A stretch of DNA of 64,000 nucleotides from Streptomyces scopuliridis RB72 (GTDB lineage: Bacteria; Actinomycetota; Actinomycetes; Streptomycetales; Streptomycetaceae): NCBI RefSeq assembly GCF_000718095.1, contig NZ_JOEI01000002.1, positions 399,253 to 463,252 of the forward strand. Direction: 5' to 3'. Of this stretch, positions 50,653 through 58,974 are shown piece by piece. The notes beneath the pieces were generated by a model. It was not told the origin of the DNA and searched no databases. It saw only the letters and a list, made by a program, of their open reading frames with translations. How positions within the stretch are numbered: position 1 is the first letter of the stretch; every line of letters starts with the position of its first letter. The translations under genes were made by a program, and so were the position numbers.

Positions 50653-52086
50653 GTGACTGCCAAGCCTCGTATCCCCAATGTCCTTGCCGGCCGCTACGCC
50701 TCGACCGAGCTGGCCGTGCTGTGGTCCCCCGAGCAGAAGGTGAGGCTGGAGCGTCAGCTGTGGCTCGCCGTGCTGCGGGCCCAGCGGGACCTCGGGATCG
50801 AGGTGCCGGAGTCCGCGCCGGCCGACTACGAGCGCGTCCTCGACCAGGTCGATCTGGCGTCGATCGCCGAGCGCGAGAAGGTCACCCGGCACGATGTGAA
50901 GGCGCGGATCGAGGAGTTCAACGCGCTCGCCGGCCATGAGCAGGTGCACAAGGGAATGACCTCCCGCGATCTGACGGAGAACGTCGAACAGCTCCAGATC
51001 CGGCTGTCCCTGGAGCTGATGCGGGACCGCACGGTGGCGGTGCTGGCCCGCCTCGGCAAGCTCGCCGGCGAGTACGGGGAGCTGGTCATGGCCGGCCGCT
51101 CGCACAACGTCGCCGCGCAGGCCACGACGCTCGGCAAGCGCTTCGCGACCGCCGCGGACGAACTGCTCGTCGCGTACGGGCGTCTGGACGACCTCCTCGG
51201 CCGCTACCCGCTGCGCGGGATCAAGGGCCCGGTCGGCACCGCGCAGGACATGCTCGACCTGCTCGGCGGGGACACCGCGAAACTGGCCGAGCTGGAACGC
51301 CGTATCGCCGGCCACCTGGGCTTCGCCCAGGCCTTCACCTCGGTCGGCCAGGTGTATCCCCGCTCGCTCGACTACGACGTGGTGACCGCGCTGGTGCAGC
51401 TGGCGGCGGCGCCGTCCTCGGTCGCCAAGACGATCCGGCTGATGGCCGGGCACGAACTGGTCACCGAGGGCTTCAAGCCCGGCCAGGTCGGCTCGTCCGC
51501 GATGCCCCACAAGATGAACACGCGCTCCTGCGAGCGGGTCAACGGCCTCATGGTGATCCTGCGCGGCTACGCGTCGATGACCGGCGAGCTGGCGGGCGAC
51601 CAGTGGAACGAGGGCGATGTCTCCTGCTCGGTGGTCCGCCGGGTGGCGCTGCCCGACGCGTTCTTCGCCTTCGACGGGCTGCTGGAGACCTTCCTGACGG
51701 TCCTCGACGAGTTCGGCGCGTTCCCGGCGGTCGTGGCGCGCGAACTGGACCGCTATCTGCCGTTCCTGGCCACGACCAAGGTGCTGATGGGCGCGGTACG
51801 GGCCGGTGTGGGCCGCGAGGCGGCGCACGAGGTCATCAAGGAGCACGCCGTGGCCTCGGCCCTCGCGATGCGCGAACAGGGCGCCGAGCGCAACGAACTC
51901 CTCGACCGGCTGGCCGCGGACGACCGCATGCCGCTCGACCGCGCCGCGCTGGACGCGCTGATGGCGGACAAGCTGTCCTTCACGGGCGCGGCGGAGGACC
52001 AGATCGCGACGGTGGTGTCCCGCGTCGAGGAGATCGTGAAGCGCCACCCGGAGGCCGCGGGCTATACGCCGGGCTCGATCCTGTGA
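50653..52086 (+). CDS. purB: Adenylosuccinate lyase
   Basis: Fumarase-superfamily enzyme that removes fumarate from SAICAR and adenylosuccinate in purine synthesis; 477 residues. GTG 50653 is chosen because PNVLAGRYASTELAVLWSPE is the conserved N-terminus, and the long upstream extension overlaps the SGNH gene. Signature parts: THDVKARIEEF-like segment TRHDVKARIEEFN, GMTSRDLTENVEQLQ, AGRSHNVAAQATTLGKR and the mobile catalytic loop GSSAMPHKMN with its Ser, then NQWNEGD-type DQWNEGDVSCSVVRR. The 5' end suggests leaderless translation. Confidence 0.95.
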   Translation: MTAKPRIPNVLAGRYASTELAVLWSPEQKVRLERQLWLAVLRAQRDLGIEVPESAPADYERVLDQVDLASIAEREKVTRHDVKARIEEFNALAGHEQVHKGMTSRDLTENVEQLQIRLSLELMRDRTVAVLARLGKLAGEYGELVMAGRSHNVAAQATTLGKRFATAADELLVAYGRLDDLLGRYPLRGIKGPVGTAQDMLDLLGGDTAKLAELERRIAGHLGFAQAFTSVGQVYPRSLDYDVVTALVQLAAAPSSVAKTIRLMAGHELVTEGFKPGQVGSSAMPHKMNTRSCERVNGLMVILRGYASMTGELAGDQWNEGDVSCSVVRRVALPDAFFAFDGLLETFLTVLDEFGAFPAVVARELDRYLPFLATTKVLMGAVRAGVGREAAHEVIKEHAVASALAMREQGAERNELLDRLAADDRMPLDRAALDALMADKLSFTGAAEDQIATVVSRVEEIVKRHPEAAGYTPGSIL

Positions 52087-52463
52087 CCTCCGCGTGAAGC
52101 GGGTTGTATGGCGCGGGTCGTCTCTGGCTGGGGCCGGATTCCGAGTGCGGGTTGTTCGGTACGGGTGGTCTTTGGCTCGGGCCGGACTCCGAGTGCGGGT
52201 TGTCGCCGGGGTGCGCTCCGGGGCTCGCGCCCGGGACGGCATGATTTACGGCGCCTAACGGGCCACAGTCGGAAGACGGGCGGTCGCGCGCCACAAATCA
52301 CGCTTCAGTGTCCCGGACACGACCCCTGCGCGCCCCCCTTCACCGCCCGCACAAGCCACCTCGGCCCGGAGGGTTCACCGGCCGAGCGGGGCCGAGCTCT
52401 CTTCCCTGGAGGCCAGGGCACGACCGAGCTCCCGGACGCGATGCGGTCGGTCTGGCGGACGAC
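52087..52463. other. Intergenic region after purB with direct repeats and hairpin
   Basis: No gene is recognised. It holds the 48-bp-period direct repeat (next entry), then GGGTGCG and CGCGCCC arms of an imperfect hairpin at about 52208-52232, and featureless sequence up to the B3/B4 gene stop. Confidence 0.5.
52114..52203. repeat. Two 42-bp direct repeats, 48-bp period
   Basis: Bases 52114-52155 and 52162-52203 share the pattern CGGGTnGTCTnTGGCTnGGG followed by GCCGGAnTCCGAGTGCGGG and TTGT, differing at about four positions. A partial third copy of the unit end (GCGGGTTGT) lies at about 52099-52107. It looks like a small duplicated intergenic module or part of a dispersed repeat family. Confidence 0.7.
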
Positions 52464-53171
52464 TCAGACGGTGGCCTGGGGTTGTGCCGGGCTGAGGTAG
52501 TGCACGGCGGTCTGTTCGGCATGCAGGGCGAGCAGGCCCTGCAACTCGTGTGCCGCGGCCTTGAGGAGGTCCCCGTCGCGGTCTGCGTGGAGGGTTTCGA
52601 GGACGAGGGCGATGTGGGTGGAGTCCTCGGTGACGCGGGTGCGGTGGGCGTCGCGGTGGTTCCAGTGGCGGGTCAGGACGCCGGTGGTGTCCGCGTAGAT
52701 GATTTCGCCGGGCTTGGGGGTTTCGACGGTGTCGGGTTCGCCGAGCGGGGTGAAGGATTCGGTGCCGTCCGCGTGGCGGATGTCGACGTCGCCGGTGACG
52801 TGGTCCACGTCGAAGGCGCCGGCGGGCAGGCCGTGATGGACGGAGACGGCGTTGTAGGAGTCGACGGCCGGGTTGATGCGCGGCAGGGCCCCCTTCTTGG
52901 CCAGGCGGCGGCCGAGCGCGTCGACGCTGGGGCGGATGCGGCGGGGGTTGGTGCCGAAGGAGCGGTAGGCGCTGTGCCACGCCTCGATACGGGGATCGGT
53001 CTCGTCGGCCGGCTGCCAGATGCCGTCGGCGAGCCGCTGCTCCAAGTCCTCCAGGGCGGCGGCAGTGTCGGGCCAGGGTTCGCGGCCGCGCAGGCCGGTG
53101 GCGGTGACCAGGGCGATGAGGGTGTCGGGGAAGGCGTCTGCGACGGCGGGGGCGATGCGGAAGGCGGGCAT
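52464..53171 (-). CDS. B3/B4 domain protein (tRNA-editing-like)
   Basis: Free-standing protein of 235 residues with the B3/B4 fold of phenylalanyl-tRNA synthetase beta subunits: ETDPRIEAWHSAYRSFGTNPRRIRPSVDALGRRL, LPRINPAVDSYNAVSVHHGLPAGAFDVDHV and PKPGEIIYADTTGVLTRHWNHRDAHRT. Stand-alone members are thought to hydrolyse mischarged tRNA or related esters, which is not proved. It is 41 bp downstream of the PaiB-like gene on the same strand, and with the EamA gene forms an apparent three-gene unit. The link between their functions is unclear. Confidence 0.85.
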   Translation of the reverse strand: MPAFRIAPAVADAFPDTLIALVTATGLRGREPWPDTAAALEDLEQRLADGIWQPADETDPRIEAWHSAYRSFGTNPRRIRPSVDALGRRLAKKGALPRINPAVDSYNAVSVHHGLPAGAFDVDHVTGDVDIRHADGTESFTPLGEPDTVETPKPGEIIYADTTGVLTRHWNHRDAHRTRVTEDSTHIALVLETLHADRDGDLLKAAAHELQGLLALHAEQTAVHYLSPAQPQATV

Positions 53172-53212
53172 GAGCGGGGTTTCCGTTTTCTGTGTACGTG
53201 CGGGGGTGGGGG

Positions 53213-53860
53213 TCAGGGCTTCCAGGGGCCGATGCGGTCCAGGCGGCGGAGCTGCTGGCGCGCGGTGGGCACGTCCAGGCCCTGGCCACGCTCAGTGAGG
53301 CGGTCGGCGACGGAGGTGCGGTGCTCGACGGGCTTGTGGTCGTCGTACTTGAACTTGGCCCGTACCTCGGTGACTTCCAGGCGCAGGCCGCGGATTCCGG
53401 ACAGCATCCGACCGTAGGGCGGCTGGTCGACGGCGACCGGCGCGTGGTCGCCGTCGGGCTGGAAGTGGGCGAGCTGGCGGCGCAGCAGCTCGGCCTTGGC
53501 CTCGGGCTCATCGACGATGCCGGCACGGCAGGCGAACTGCACCGCCGCGTAGTAGCTGGTGGGCACGCCGTCGGTGGGCGGAGTGTCGGCCTTGGCGCGC
53601 CAGGGGCCGGGAATAAAGGCGTAGTCGCCGATGACGGTGAAGACGACGTTCTGGTCGTGCTCGATCGCCTTCCAGACCGGGTTGGGCCGGGCGAGGTGGA
53701 TGAGAAGGTGGCGGTCGTCGCAAGTGAAGTGGGTGGGGACGACGGTGGGCGGGTGGCCGGGCAGGCCATTGACGCTCAACTGTCCGAAGTCGTGGCCGTC
53801 GGCGATCCAGGTCTGCCATTCGGCTTCGCCGAGGGTGGCGTCCCAGGGCTGGATGAACAT
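53213..53860 (-). CDS. FMN-binding negative transcriptional regulator (PaiB family)
   Basis: Protein of 215 residues with the PaiB split-barrel fold: MFIQPWDATLGEAEWQTWI, HDFGQLSVNGLPGHPPTVVPTHF, LLIHLARPNPVWKAI, VVFTVIGDYAFIPGPW and PTSYYAAVQFACRAGIVDEP. AAGGAG precedes ATG 53860. The frame continues upstream through the EamA gene but without similarity. B. subtilis PaiB affects sporulation and protease genes; many homologues are probably flavin-binding detoxifying proteins. It follows the EamA gene by 26 bp. Confidence 0.9.
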   Translation of the reverse strand: MFIQPWDATLGEAEWQTWIADGHDFGQLSVNGLPGHPPTVVPTHFTCDDRHLLIHLARPNPVWKAIEHDQNVVFTVIGDYAFIPGPWRAKADTPPTDGVPTSYYAAVQFACRAGIVDEPEAKAELLRRQLAHFQPDGDHAPVAVDQPPYGRMLSGIRGLRLEVTEVRAKFKYDDHKPVEHRTSVADRLTERGQGLDVPTARQQLRRLDRIGPWKP

Positions 53861-53886
53861 GCTGGTCTCCTTGTGTGGTGGGCTGC

Positions 53887-54723
53887 TCAGCTGAGGGCGA
53901 GGAGGCTGACGGCGACGGCGGCGGCGCCCAGGCCGACGAGTTGGCCGCGGTGGATACGTTCGGCGAGCACGCCGCGGGCGAGCAGGACCGTGCCGGCCGG
54001 GTAGAGGGCAGTGATCACGGCGACGACGGCGAGGTCCCCGCTGCGGGCGGCGAGGAGGAACAGCAGGTTCGCCACGGAGTCCAGCACACCCGCGGCCGCC
54101 GACATCGCGTACGCGGGCCGCTCCGGGCCCAGCTTGCGGTGCATCAGCCCGGCTGCGGCCAGGGTGACAGCAGAGGAGACGGCCCGGCCGATGATCAGGG
54201 GAGCCACCCCGCTGTCGGAGGGCGTCTGGTGCAGGAGAACGAGCTGAAGGGCGATGGCCGCGCCCGCGCCCAAGGCCAGCAGCAGCGCCGTCCGGGAGGG
54301 ACGCGCCGAGCCGGCGCCGTGTCCGGCGCTGACCAGCACGACCGCCACCAGCGCGAGCGGCAGGCCGATGAGTCCGACGGCGGCCAGGCGCTCGCCCTGC
54401 AGCAGGCCCACCCCGACGGGCAGCGCGGCGGACACCAGCGCGGTCACCGGCGACAGCGCGTTCATCGGACCGACCGCCAGGGTGCGGTAGAGCAGGGCGA
54501 ACGCGGCGGCCGAGGCGACCCCCGATGCGGCACCCCAGCCGAGAGCACCGGCACTGAACGAGGCGCCGAGGAACGGCCACAGCAGCAGTTCGACGGCGAG
54601 GCTGGCCGGGGCAGCGATCATGACGGTACGCAGCACATGGGCTTTCCGGGCGCCAAGCCCTCCGAGGAAATCGGCGCATCCGTAGGCGAGTGAGCTGCCA
54701 AGGGCCAGCAGCAGAGCGATCAC
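53887..54723 (-). CDS. EamA/DMT family transporter
   Basis: Ten-helix drug/metabolite transporter of 278 residues from GTG 54723 (AGGGA upstream). The first EamA repeat covers about residues 1-130 (LLLALGSSLAYGCADFLGG, LYRTLAVGPMNALSPVTAL). The second covers about 145-278 (NLLFLLAARSGDLAVVAVITALYPAGTVLLA, GLGAAAVAVSLLAL). The A-A-R-S-G-D and L-Y-P segments are the usual dimer/EamA marks. Transport of metabolites or amino acids outward is likely. Start and promoter face the XRE-cupin gene across a symmetric operator, so that regulator very likely controls it. Confidence 0.88.
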   Translation of the reverse strand: MIALLLALGSSLAYGCADFLGGLGARKAHVLRTVMIAAPASLAVELLLWPFLGASFSAGALGWGAASGVASAAAFALLYRTLAVGPMNALSPVTALVSAALPVGVGLLQGERLAAVGLIGLPLALVAVVLVSAGHGAGSARPSRTALLLALGAGAAIALQLVLLHQTPSDSGVAPLIIGRAVSSAVTLAAAGLMHRKLGPERPAYAMSAAAGVLDSVANLLFLLAARSGDLAVVAVITALYPAGTVLLARGVLAERIHRGQLVGLGAAAVAVSLLALS

Positions 54724-54741
54724 GGTGCATCCCTTACTATT

Positions 54742-54815
54742 CACTGGAACGACCAAACCGTACAACGGATCGACCGGTCGATGTCAACCAACCGACCGCA
54801 CGGTGCATTCCAGTG
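54742..54815. promoter_or_regulatory. Symmetric divergent operator between EamA and XRE-cupin genes
   Basis: CACTGGAA (54742-54749) and TTCCAGTG (54808-54815) mirror each other, each exactly 18 bases from its start codon. The flanking TAAG and ATG-side bases are also mirrored. In the middle sits the perfect palindrome ATCGACCGGTCGAT (54769-54782). A minus-strand -35 TTGACA lies at 54787-54782. The design points to shared control of both genes by the XRE-cupin protein. Confidence 0.65.
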
Positions 54816-54833
54816 GTAAGGATGGGAGATCAG

Positions 54834-55418
54834 ATGACCGAGACGGCCGCAGCCCTGCGAGCGGTGGCGCACAACGTCAAGGCGGCCCGCACGCGCGCCG
54901 GCCTGTCCCTGGACGAACTCAGCAGACGCGCCCAGGTGAGCAAGGGCGCCCTGGTGGGACTGGAGAAAGCCCAGGGCAACCCCAACTTCGCCACCCTGGT
55001 CCGGCTGGCCGACACCCTCGGCATCTCGGTGTCCGCCCTGATGCAGGGACCGGCCGAAGGCCGCGTCCGCGTCGTGGCCGCCGACGCCATCGCGCCGCTG
55101 TGGACCGGGAAACAGGGCAGCGAGGCCCGGCTCATGCTGACGACCTCGGGCCCGGCCCCTGTCGAGGTCTGGCGCTGGCGGCTGGAGCCGGACGAGGAAT
55201 ACCCAAGCCACCCCCACCAGGCAGGAGTCGTGGAAACCGTCAGCGTCACCTCCGGCCGGATGACCCTGGTCGTCGACGGCACCGAGCACACCGTCGAAGC
55301 CGGACAGACCGCCACGTTCGACGGCGACGCCGCGCATACCTACCGCGGCGCGGGCACCGAAACCTGCCACCTGATCATGACGGTCCACCTGCCGCCGGGC
55401 CCCGCTTCCACCACCTGA
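54834..55418 (+). CDS. XRE-family regulator with C-terminal cupin
   Basis: Regulator of 194 residues: HTH_3 domain (about 8-65, NVKAARTRAGLSLDELSRRAQVSKGALVGLEKAQGNPNFATLVRLADTLGISVSAL) and a cupin barrel (about 110-190, EPDEEYPSHPHQAGVVETVSV, GRMTLVVDGTEHTVEAG, FDGDAAHTYRG). His residues in the cupin could bind a metal or small ligand. ATG 54834 is preferred because GGGAGAT precedes it and because the operator symmetry fits; an ATG four codons upstream is possible. It is divergent from the EamA gene. Relatives (SutR/PuuR type) repress neighbouring transporters until a metabolite binds. Confidence 0.9.
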   Translation: MTETAAALRAVAHNVKAARTRAGLSLDELSRRAQVSKGALVGLEKAQGNPNFATLVRLADTLGISVSALMQGPAEGRVRVVAADAIAPLWTGKQGSEARLMLTTSGPAPVEVWRWRLEPDEEYPSHPHQAGVVETVSVTSGRMTLVVDGTEHTVEAGQTATFDGDAAHTYRGAGTETCHLIMTVHLPPGPASTT

Positions 55419-55577
55419 CTCGCGGCCGCCGGGCCGCACCCGCCCCCGACCCCCAGCCGGGCGGCGGGTTGCCGGGACCGCCGGAGGCCCCGGCACCCGC
55501 CACCACAACGCACCCCGCGCAACGACCCCCCGCCGGGAGGCGCACCGCACCACAACACCCCCCACCGCACGGCAACC

Positions 55578-55615
55578 TTGCCGAATTCTCGGCAACCCTT
55601 GACAAGTTTGCGCAA
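55578..55615 (+). promoter_or_regulatory. LacI-gene promoter with two palindromic operators
   Basis: TTGCCGAATTCTCGGCAA (55578-55595, seven-base arms) lies just upstream of a -35 TTGACA (55599-55604), and the palindrome TTGCGCAA (55608-55615) lies in the spacer before a weak -10. TTGCGCAA recurs twice inside the gene (55779-55786, 55798-55805). The arrangement suggests autoregulation and control of the whole sugar-acid operon. Confidence 0.6.
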
Positions 55616-55679
55616 CGGTGACGACCATGCAACATGTCGTTCACCCACCTCACTCCGTCGAACCAGTAGCGGAGTCCCC

Positions 55680-56720
55680 ATGGCCCCCACCCTCACCGAC
55701 GTAGCCAAGCGCGCCAACGTCGCGCTTTCCACCGCATCCCGCGCCTTCAGCGACCCGGACCGGCTCGGACCCCAGACCTTGCGCAAGGTGCTTGCCGTTG
55801 CGCAAGAGCTGGGATACGAGCCATCCGTCGCACGCCTCGCGGAGCCGCCCGCCGAGGGCGAGACCGCCACCGTGGCCGTTGTCGTGCCCGATATCGCCAA
55901 CCCCGTGTTCGGGGCCTTCGTGAAGGCCGCCCAGGGTGAGGGGTGGCATCGCAGGCAGACCGTCGTGCTCGCCGACACCGATCTGAGCCCCGACCGCGAG
56001 CGCGAGGTGATCGCGCATATGCGGGACCGCGCGGACGGGTTGATCGTGTGTTCGCCCCGGCTGGAGGCGGAGGAGATCCTCGACATCTGTGGCCGCACGC
56101 CCGTCGTCCTGGTCAATCGCGAGACGACCGGCGCGGACTGCGTGATCGCCGACGCCGCGCACGGGATGCGGCAGGCCGTCGAGTATCTGGCCGCGCTCGG
56201 GCATCGGCGGATCGCCTATGTGCAGGGCATGCAGCGCTCCTGGTCCAACGCGCACCGCGTCGAGTTGATCCGGGCCGAGACCGAACGGGCCGGGCTCGGG
56301 CTGGAGTTGCTGGGGTGGCAGGCCGAGACGGTGGCGGGCGGGACCGCCGCGGCGGCGAGTGTGATGGCCTCCGGCGCCTCCGCGGTGATCACGCACAACG
56401 ATCTGATGGCGTTCGGTGTGATCGCCGGTGCCCGCGCGCTGGGGCTGGCCGTCCCGGAGGACCTCAGTGTCATAGGGGTCGACGACATCCCGTTCGCGGA
56501 GGTGTCACAACCGTCCCTGACGAGCATCGCGGTGCCGATGGCCAAGGCCGGTGCGCTCAGCCTGGACCTGCTGGGACAGATCATCGCGGGCGAGCGGCAG
56601 ACCCCGCGCATGCTCCGGCTGCCGACCCAGCTCATCGTGCGCGGGTCGAGCGGACCGGCCGCGTCGCACTCCTCCCGGCAGGAAGCCGCCGTGGACCGGG
56701 CGTGGGAGGACGCGTCATGA
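55680..56720 (+). CDS. LacI family transcriptional regulator
   Basis: Local regulator of the sugar-acid cluster, 346 residues. The HTH and hinge are at 1-60 (TLTDVAKRANVALSTASRAFSDPDRL, LGYEPSVARL). The periplasmic-binding-like core follows: VAVVVPDIANPVFGAFVKAAQGEG, DGLIVCSPR, YLAALGHRRIAYVQG, VITHNDLMAFGVI, LSVIGVDDIPFAEVSQPSLTSI. ATG 55680 follows GGAG. It overlaps the dehydrogenase ATG by 4 bp, so the regulator is the first gene of its own operon. Its inducer is probably a sugar acid or its keto product. Confidence 0.93.
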   Translation: MAPTLTDVAKRANVALSTASRAFSDPDRLGPQTLRKVLAVAQELGYEPSVARLAEPPAEGETATVAVVVPDIANPVFGAFVKAAQGEGWHRRQTVVLADTDLSPDREREVIAHMRDRADGLIVCSPRLEAEEILDICGRTPVVLVNRETTGADCVIADAAHGMRQAVEYLAALGHRRIAYVQGMQRSWSNAHRVELIRAETERAGLGLELLGWQAETVAGGTAAAASVMASGASAVITHNDLMAFGVIAGARALGLAVPEDLSVIGVDDIPFAEVSQPSLTSIAVPMAKAGALSLDLLGQIIAGERQTPRMLRLPTQLIVRGSSGPAASHSSRQEAAVDRAWEDAS

Positions 56721-57754
56721 CCGCTGACAAGGCCGGCAAGACCGGCAAGACCGCAACGGCCGCCAGCATACGGACCGTCGTGGTCGCCGACTCCAATCTC
56801 GTGCCCCTGCGGGCGGAGTTCGAGGCCGCTCTCCCCGCCGGCGTGGCCGTCAACTGGCCGGATGCCGGGGACGCCGGCGCGGTCGAGGCGGCCCTCGCGG
56901 ACGCGGATGTCCTCGTATCGGCGGTGTGCTCCGCCCGGATGGCCGCCGTCGCCCCGCGCCTCCGGCTGGTCCACGCCGCGGGCGCCGGCACGGAGAAGAT
57001 CGACATCGGCTCGCTGGCGCCGGGCACCGTCGTCGCCCATACGTTCCACCACGAGGACTCGATGGCCGAGTACGTCCTCTCGTCCGCCATCCTGCTGCGC
57101 CGCGGCTTTCTGCGTCAGCACCGCGCGCTGCGTCACGGGGAGTGGGACTCCCCCGCGTACGACCCGCGCTCCCCCTGGGTGGACAGCCTCGCCACGGCGA
57201 CGGTCGGTTTCGTCGGCTTCGGTCATATCGGCGCGCGCTGCTGGGAGTTGTTCCGGGCGTTCGGCGCGCGGGGCGTGGCCGTCACCCGGCGCGGTGATGT
57301 CGACGCGGCGGCCCGGCGGCTGGCCTGGTCGGGCACGGTCGACGATCTCGGGACGCTGCTGGAGACCTCCGACATCGTGGTGGTGTCGGCGCCGCTGACC
57401 GAGGCGACGGCGGGGCTGATCGGCGCGGCCGAACTGTCCCGGATGCGTCCGGACGCGGTGCTGATCAATGTCGGCCGCGGACCTGTCGTGGACGAGGACG
57501 CCCTCTACCGGGCGCTGAGCGAACGCGCCATCGGCGCCGCCGCGCTCGACGTCTGGTACCGGTATCCGCCCGGCGGGCACACCGGCGCCCCCGGCCACCA
57601 CCCCTTCGAGAAGCTGGACAACGTACTGATGACTCCCCACTCCTCGGGCCTCACCCGCGAGACCTTCGCGCGCCGGGCCGCCGATATCGCCGCCAACATC
57701 GGGCGGCTGGCCGCGGGCGAAGAGCTGCGCGATGTCGTGGTGGTGGCCCGATGA
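56717..57754 (+). CDS. D-isomer-specific 2-hydroxyacid dehydrogenase
   Basis: NAD(P)-dependent 2-hydroxyacid dehydrogenase of 345 residues. The catalytic domain halves surround the Rossmann domain, with [21 protein letters not shown] (G-x-G-x2-G), then [14 protein letters not shown] carrying the substrate-binding Arg, and MTPHSSGLT with the catalytic His. The Glu expected between them lies in the [11 protein letters not shown] region, where the usual GAGLDVFEEEP context is altered to [12 protein letters not shown]. That altered end of the active site may mark a different substrate. It is coupled to the LacI gene and, by GTGGCCCGATGA overlap, to the mannonate dehydratase. A role reducing or oxidising a 2-keto/hydroxy acid in the same pathway is inferred. 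Confidence 0.87.
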   Translation: MTADKAGKTGKTATAASIRTVVVADSNLVPLRAEFEAALPAGVAVNWPDAGDAGAVEAALADADVLVSAVCSARMAAVAPRLRLVHAAGAGTEKIDIGSLAPGTVVAHTFHHEDSMAEYVLSSAILLRRGFLRQHRALRHGEWDSPAYDPRSPWVDSLATATVGFVGFGHIGARCWELFRAFGARGVAVTRRGDVDAAARRLAWSGTVDDLGTLLETSDIVVVSAPLTEATAGLIGAAELSRMRPDAVLINVGRGPVVDEDALYRALSERAIGAAALDVWYRYPPGGHTGAPGHHPFEKLDNVLMTPHSSGLTRETFARRAADIAANIGRLAAGEELRDVVVVAR

Positions 57755-58974
57755 GCACGACCGACACGATCGTCGCCGCCGATGTCCTCGTCACCAGTCC
57801 GGGCCGTAATTTCGTCACGCTCAAGATCACCACGGCCCAGGGGCTGACCGGCTGGGGCGATGCCACGCTCAACGGCCGCGAGCTGGCCGTCGCCTCGTAT
57901 CTGCGCGACCACGTCGCGCCGCTCCTCATAGGCCGGGACCCGGCGAGGATCGAGGACACCTGGCAGTACCTGTACCGCGGGGTCTACTGGCGGCGCGGTC
58001 CCGTGACGATGACCTCCATCGGCGCGGTGGACCTCGCGCTGTGGGACATCAAGGGGAAGGCGACCGGCCAGCCCGTCTACCAGTTGCTCGGCGGCGCGGT
58101 ACGCGACCGGATCCTGACGTACACCCATGCCACCGGCTGGGACATCCCCCAGCTGCTGGACTCGATCGACGCCCAGCGCGAGCGGGGTTTCCTCGCGGTA
58201 CGCGCACAGAGCGGCGTGCCCGGCCACGACATGGTGTACGGCGTCACCAAGGGCGGTCCGGGGTACGAGCCGGCCGGGCGGGGCGCCGCGCCCGTGGAGG
58301 AGGTCTGGGACACCGAGTCGTATCTCCGGCACGCGCCGAAGGTGCTCGCGGCGGCCCGCGACCATGTGGGGCCGGAGCTGAAGCTGTTGCACGATGTGCA
58401 CCACCGGCTCACACCGGGCCAGGCCGCACGGCTCGGCGGCGCGCTGGAGGCGGTGGACCTCTTCTGGCTGGAGGATGTCACTCCGGCGGAGAACCAGCAG
58501 GTCCTGCGGCATGTACGGCAGCACACCACCGTGCCGCTGGCGATCGGCGAGGTGTTCAACACCGTCTGGGAGTGCCAGTCCCTGATCACCGAGCAGCTGA
58601 TCGACTACGTACGGACGTGTGTGACGCACGCGGGCGGGATCAGTCATCTGCGGCGGATCGCGGCGCTGGCCGAGATCTGGCAGATCGCGCTCGGTCCGCA
58701 CGGCCCCTCGGATGTGTCGCCGGTGGCGCTGGGCGCGTCGCTGCATGTCGGGCTCTCGACCCCGAACTTCGCCATCCAGGAGTACATGGGCTACGAACCG
58801 GTCGTCCATGAGGTGTTCCGGCACGCGTGGACCTATGCCGACGGATATCTGCACCCCGGTGACCAGCCCGGTCTCGGGATCGAGGTCGACGAGGCGCTGG
58901 CCGCCCGGTATCCGTACGAGCCCGCCTATCTGCCGGTCGCGCGCCGTCGCGACGGCTCGATGACGGACTGGTGA
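57751..58974 (+). CDS. D-mannonate dehydratase family protein (enolase superfamily, ManD/RspA)
   Basis: Enolase-superfamily dehydratase of 407 residues that converts D-mannonate (or D-gluconate) to 2-keto-3-deoxygluconate. Subgroup marks are clear: [29 protein letters not shown], metal ligand Asp in [11 protein letters not shown], Glu in [12 protein letters not shown], Glu in [14 protein letters not shown], then [21 protein letters not shown] and [14 protein letters not shown]. Members of this subgroup range from efficient mannonate dehydratases to low-efficiency enzymes used in L-gulonate/L-idonate breakdown; the second fits this cluster. It overlaps its neighbours on both sides by 4 bp. Confidence 0.93.
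   Translation: MSTTDTIVAADVLVTSPGRNFVTLKITTAQGLTGWGDATLNGRELAVASYLRDHVAPLLIGRDPARIEDTWQYLYRGVYWRRGPVTMTSIGAVDLALWDIKGKATGQPVYQLLGGAVRDRILTYTHATGWDIPQLLDSIDAQRERGFLAVRAQSGVPGHDMVYGVTKGGPGYEPAGRGAAPVEEVWDTESYLRHAPKVLAAARDHVGPELKLLHDVHHRLTPGQAARLGGALEAVDLFWLEDVTPAENQQVLRHVRQHTTVPLAIGEVFNTVWECQSLITEQLIDYVRTCVTHAGGISHLRRIAALAEIWQIALGPHGPSDVSPVALGASLHVGLSTPNFAIQEYMGYEPVVHEVFRHAWTYADGYLHPGDQPGLGIEVDEALAARYPYEPAYLPVARRRDGSMTDW

Noticed and set aside
53861..54730. N-terminal extension of the PaiB-like frame to 505 codons
   Set aside because: The extra part is the EamA gene read in another frame; PaiB homology and an AAGGAG site place the start at 53860.
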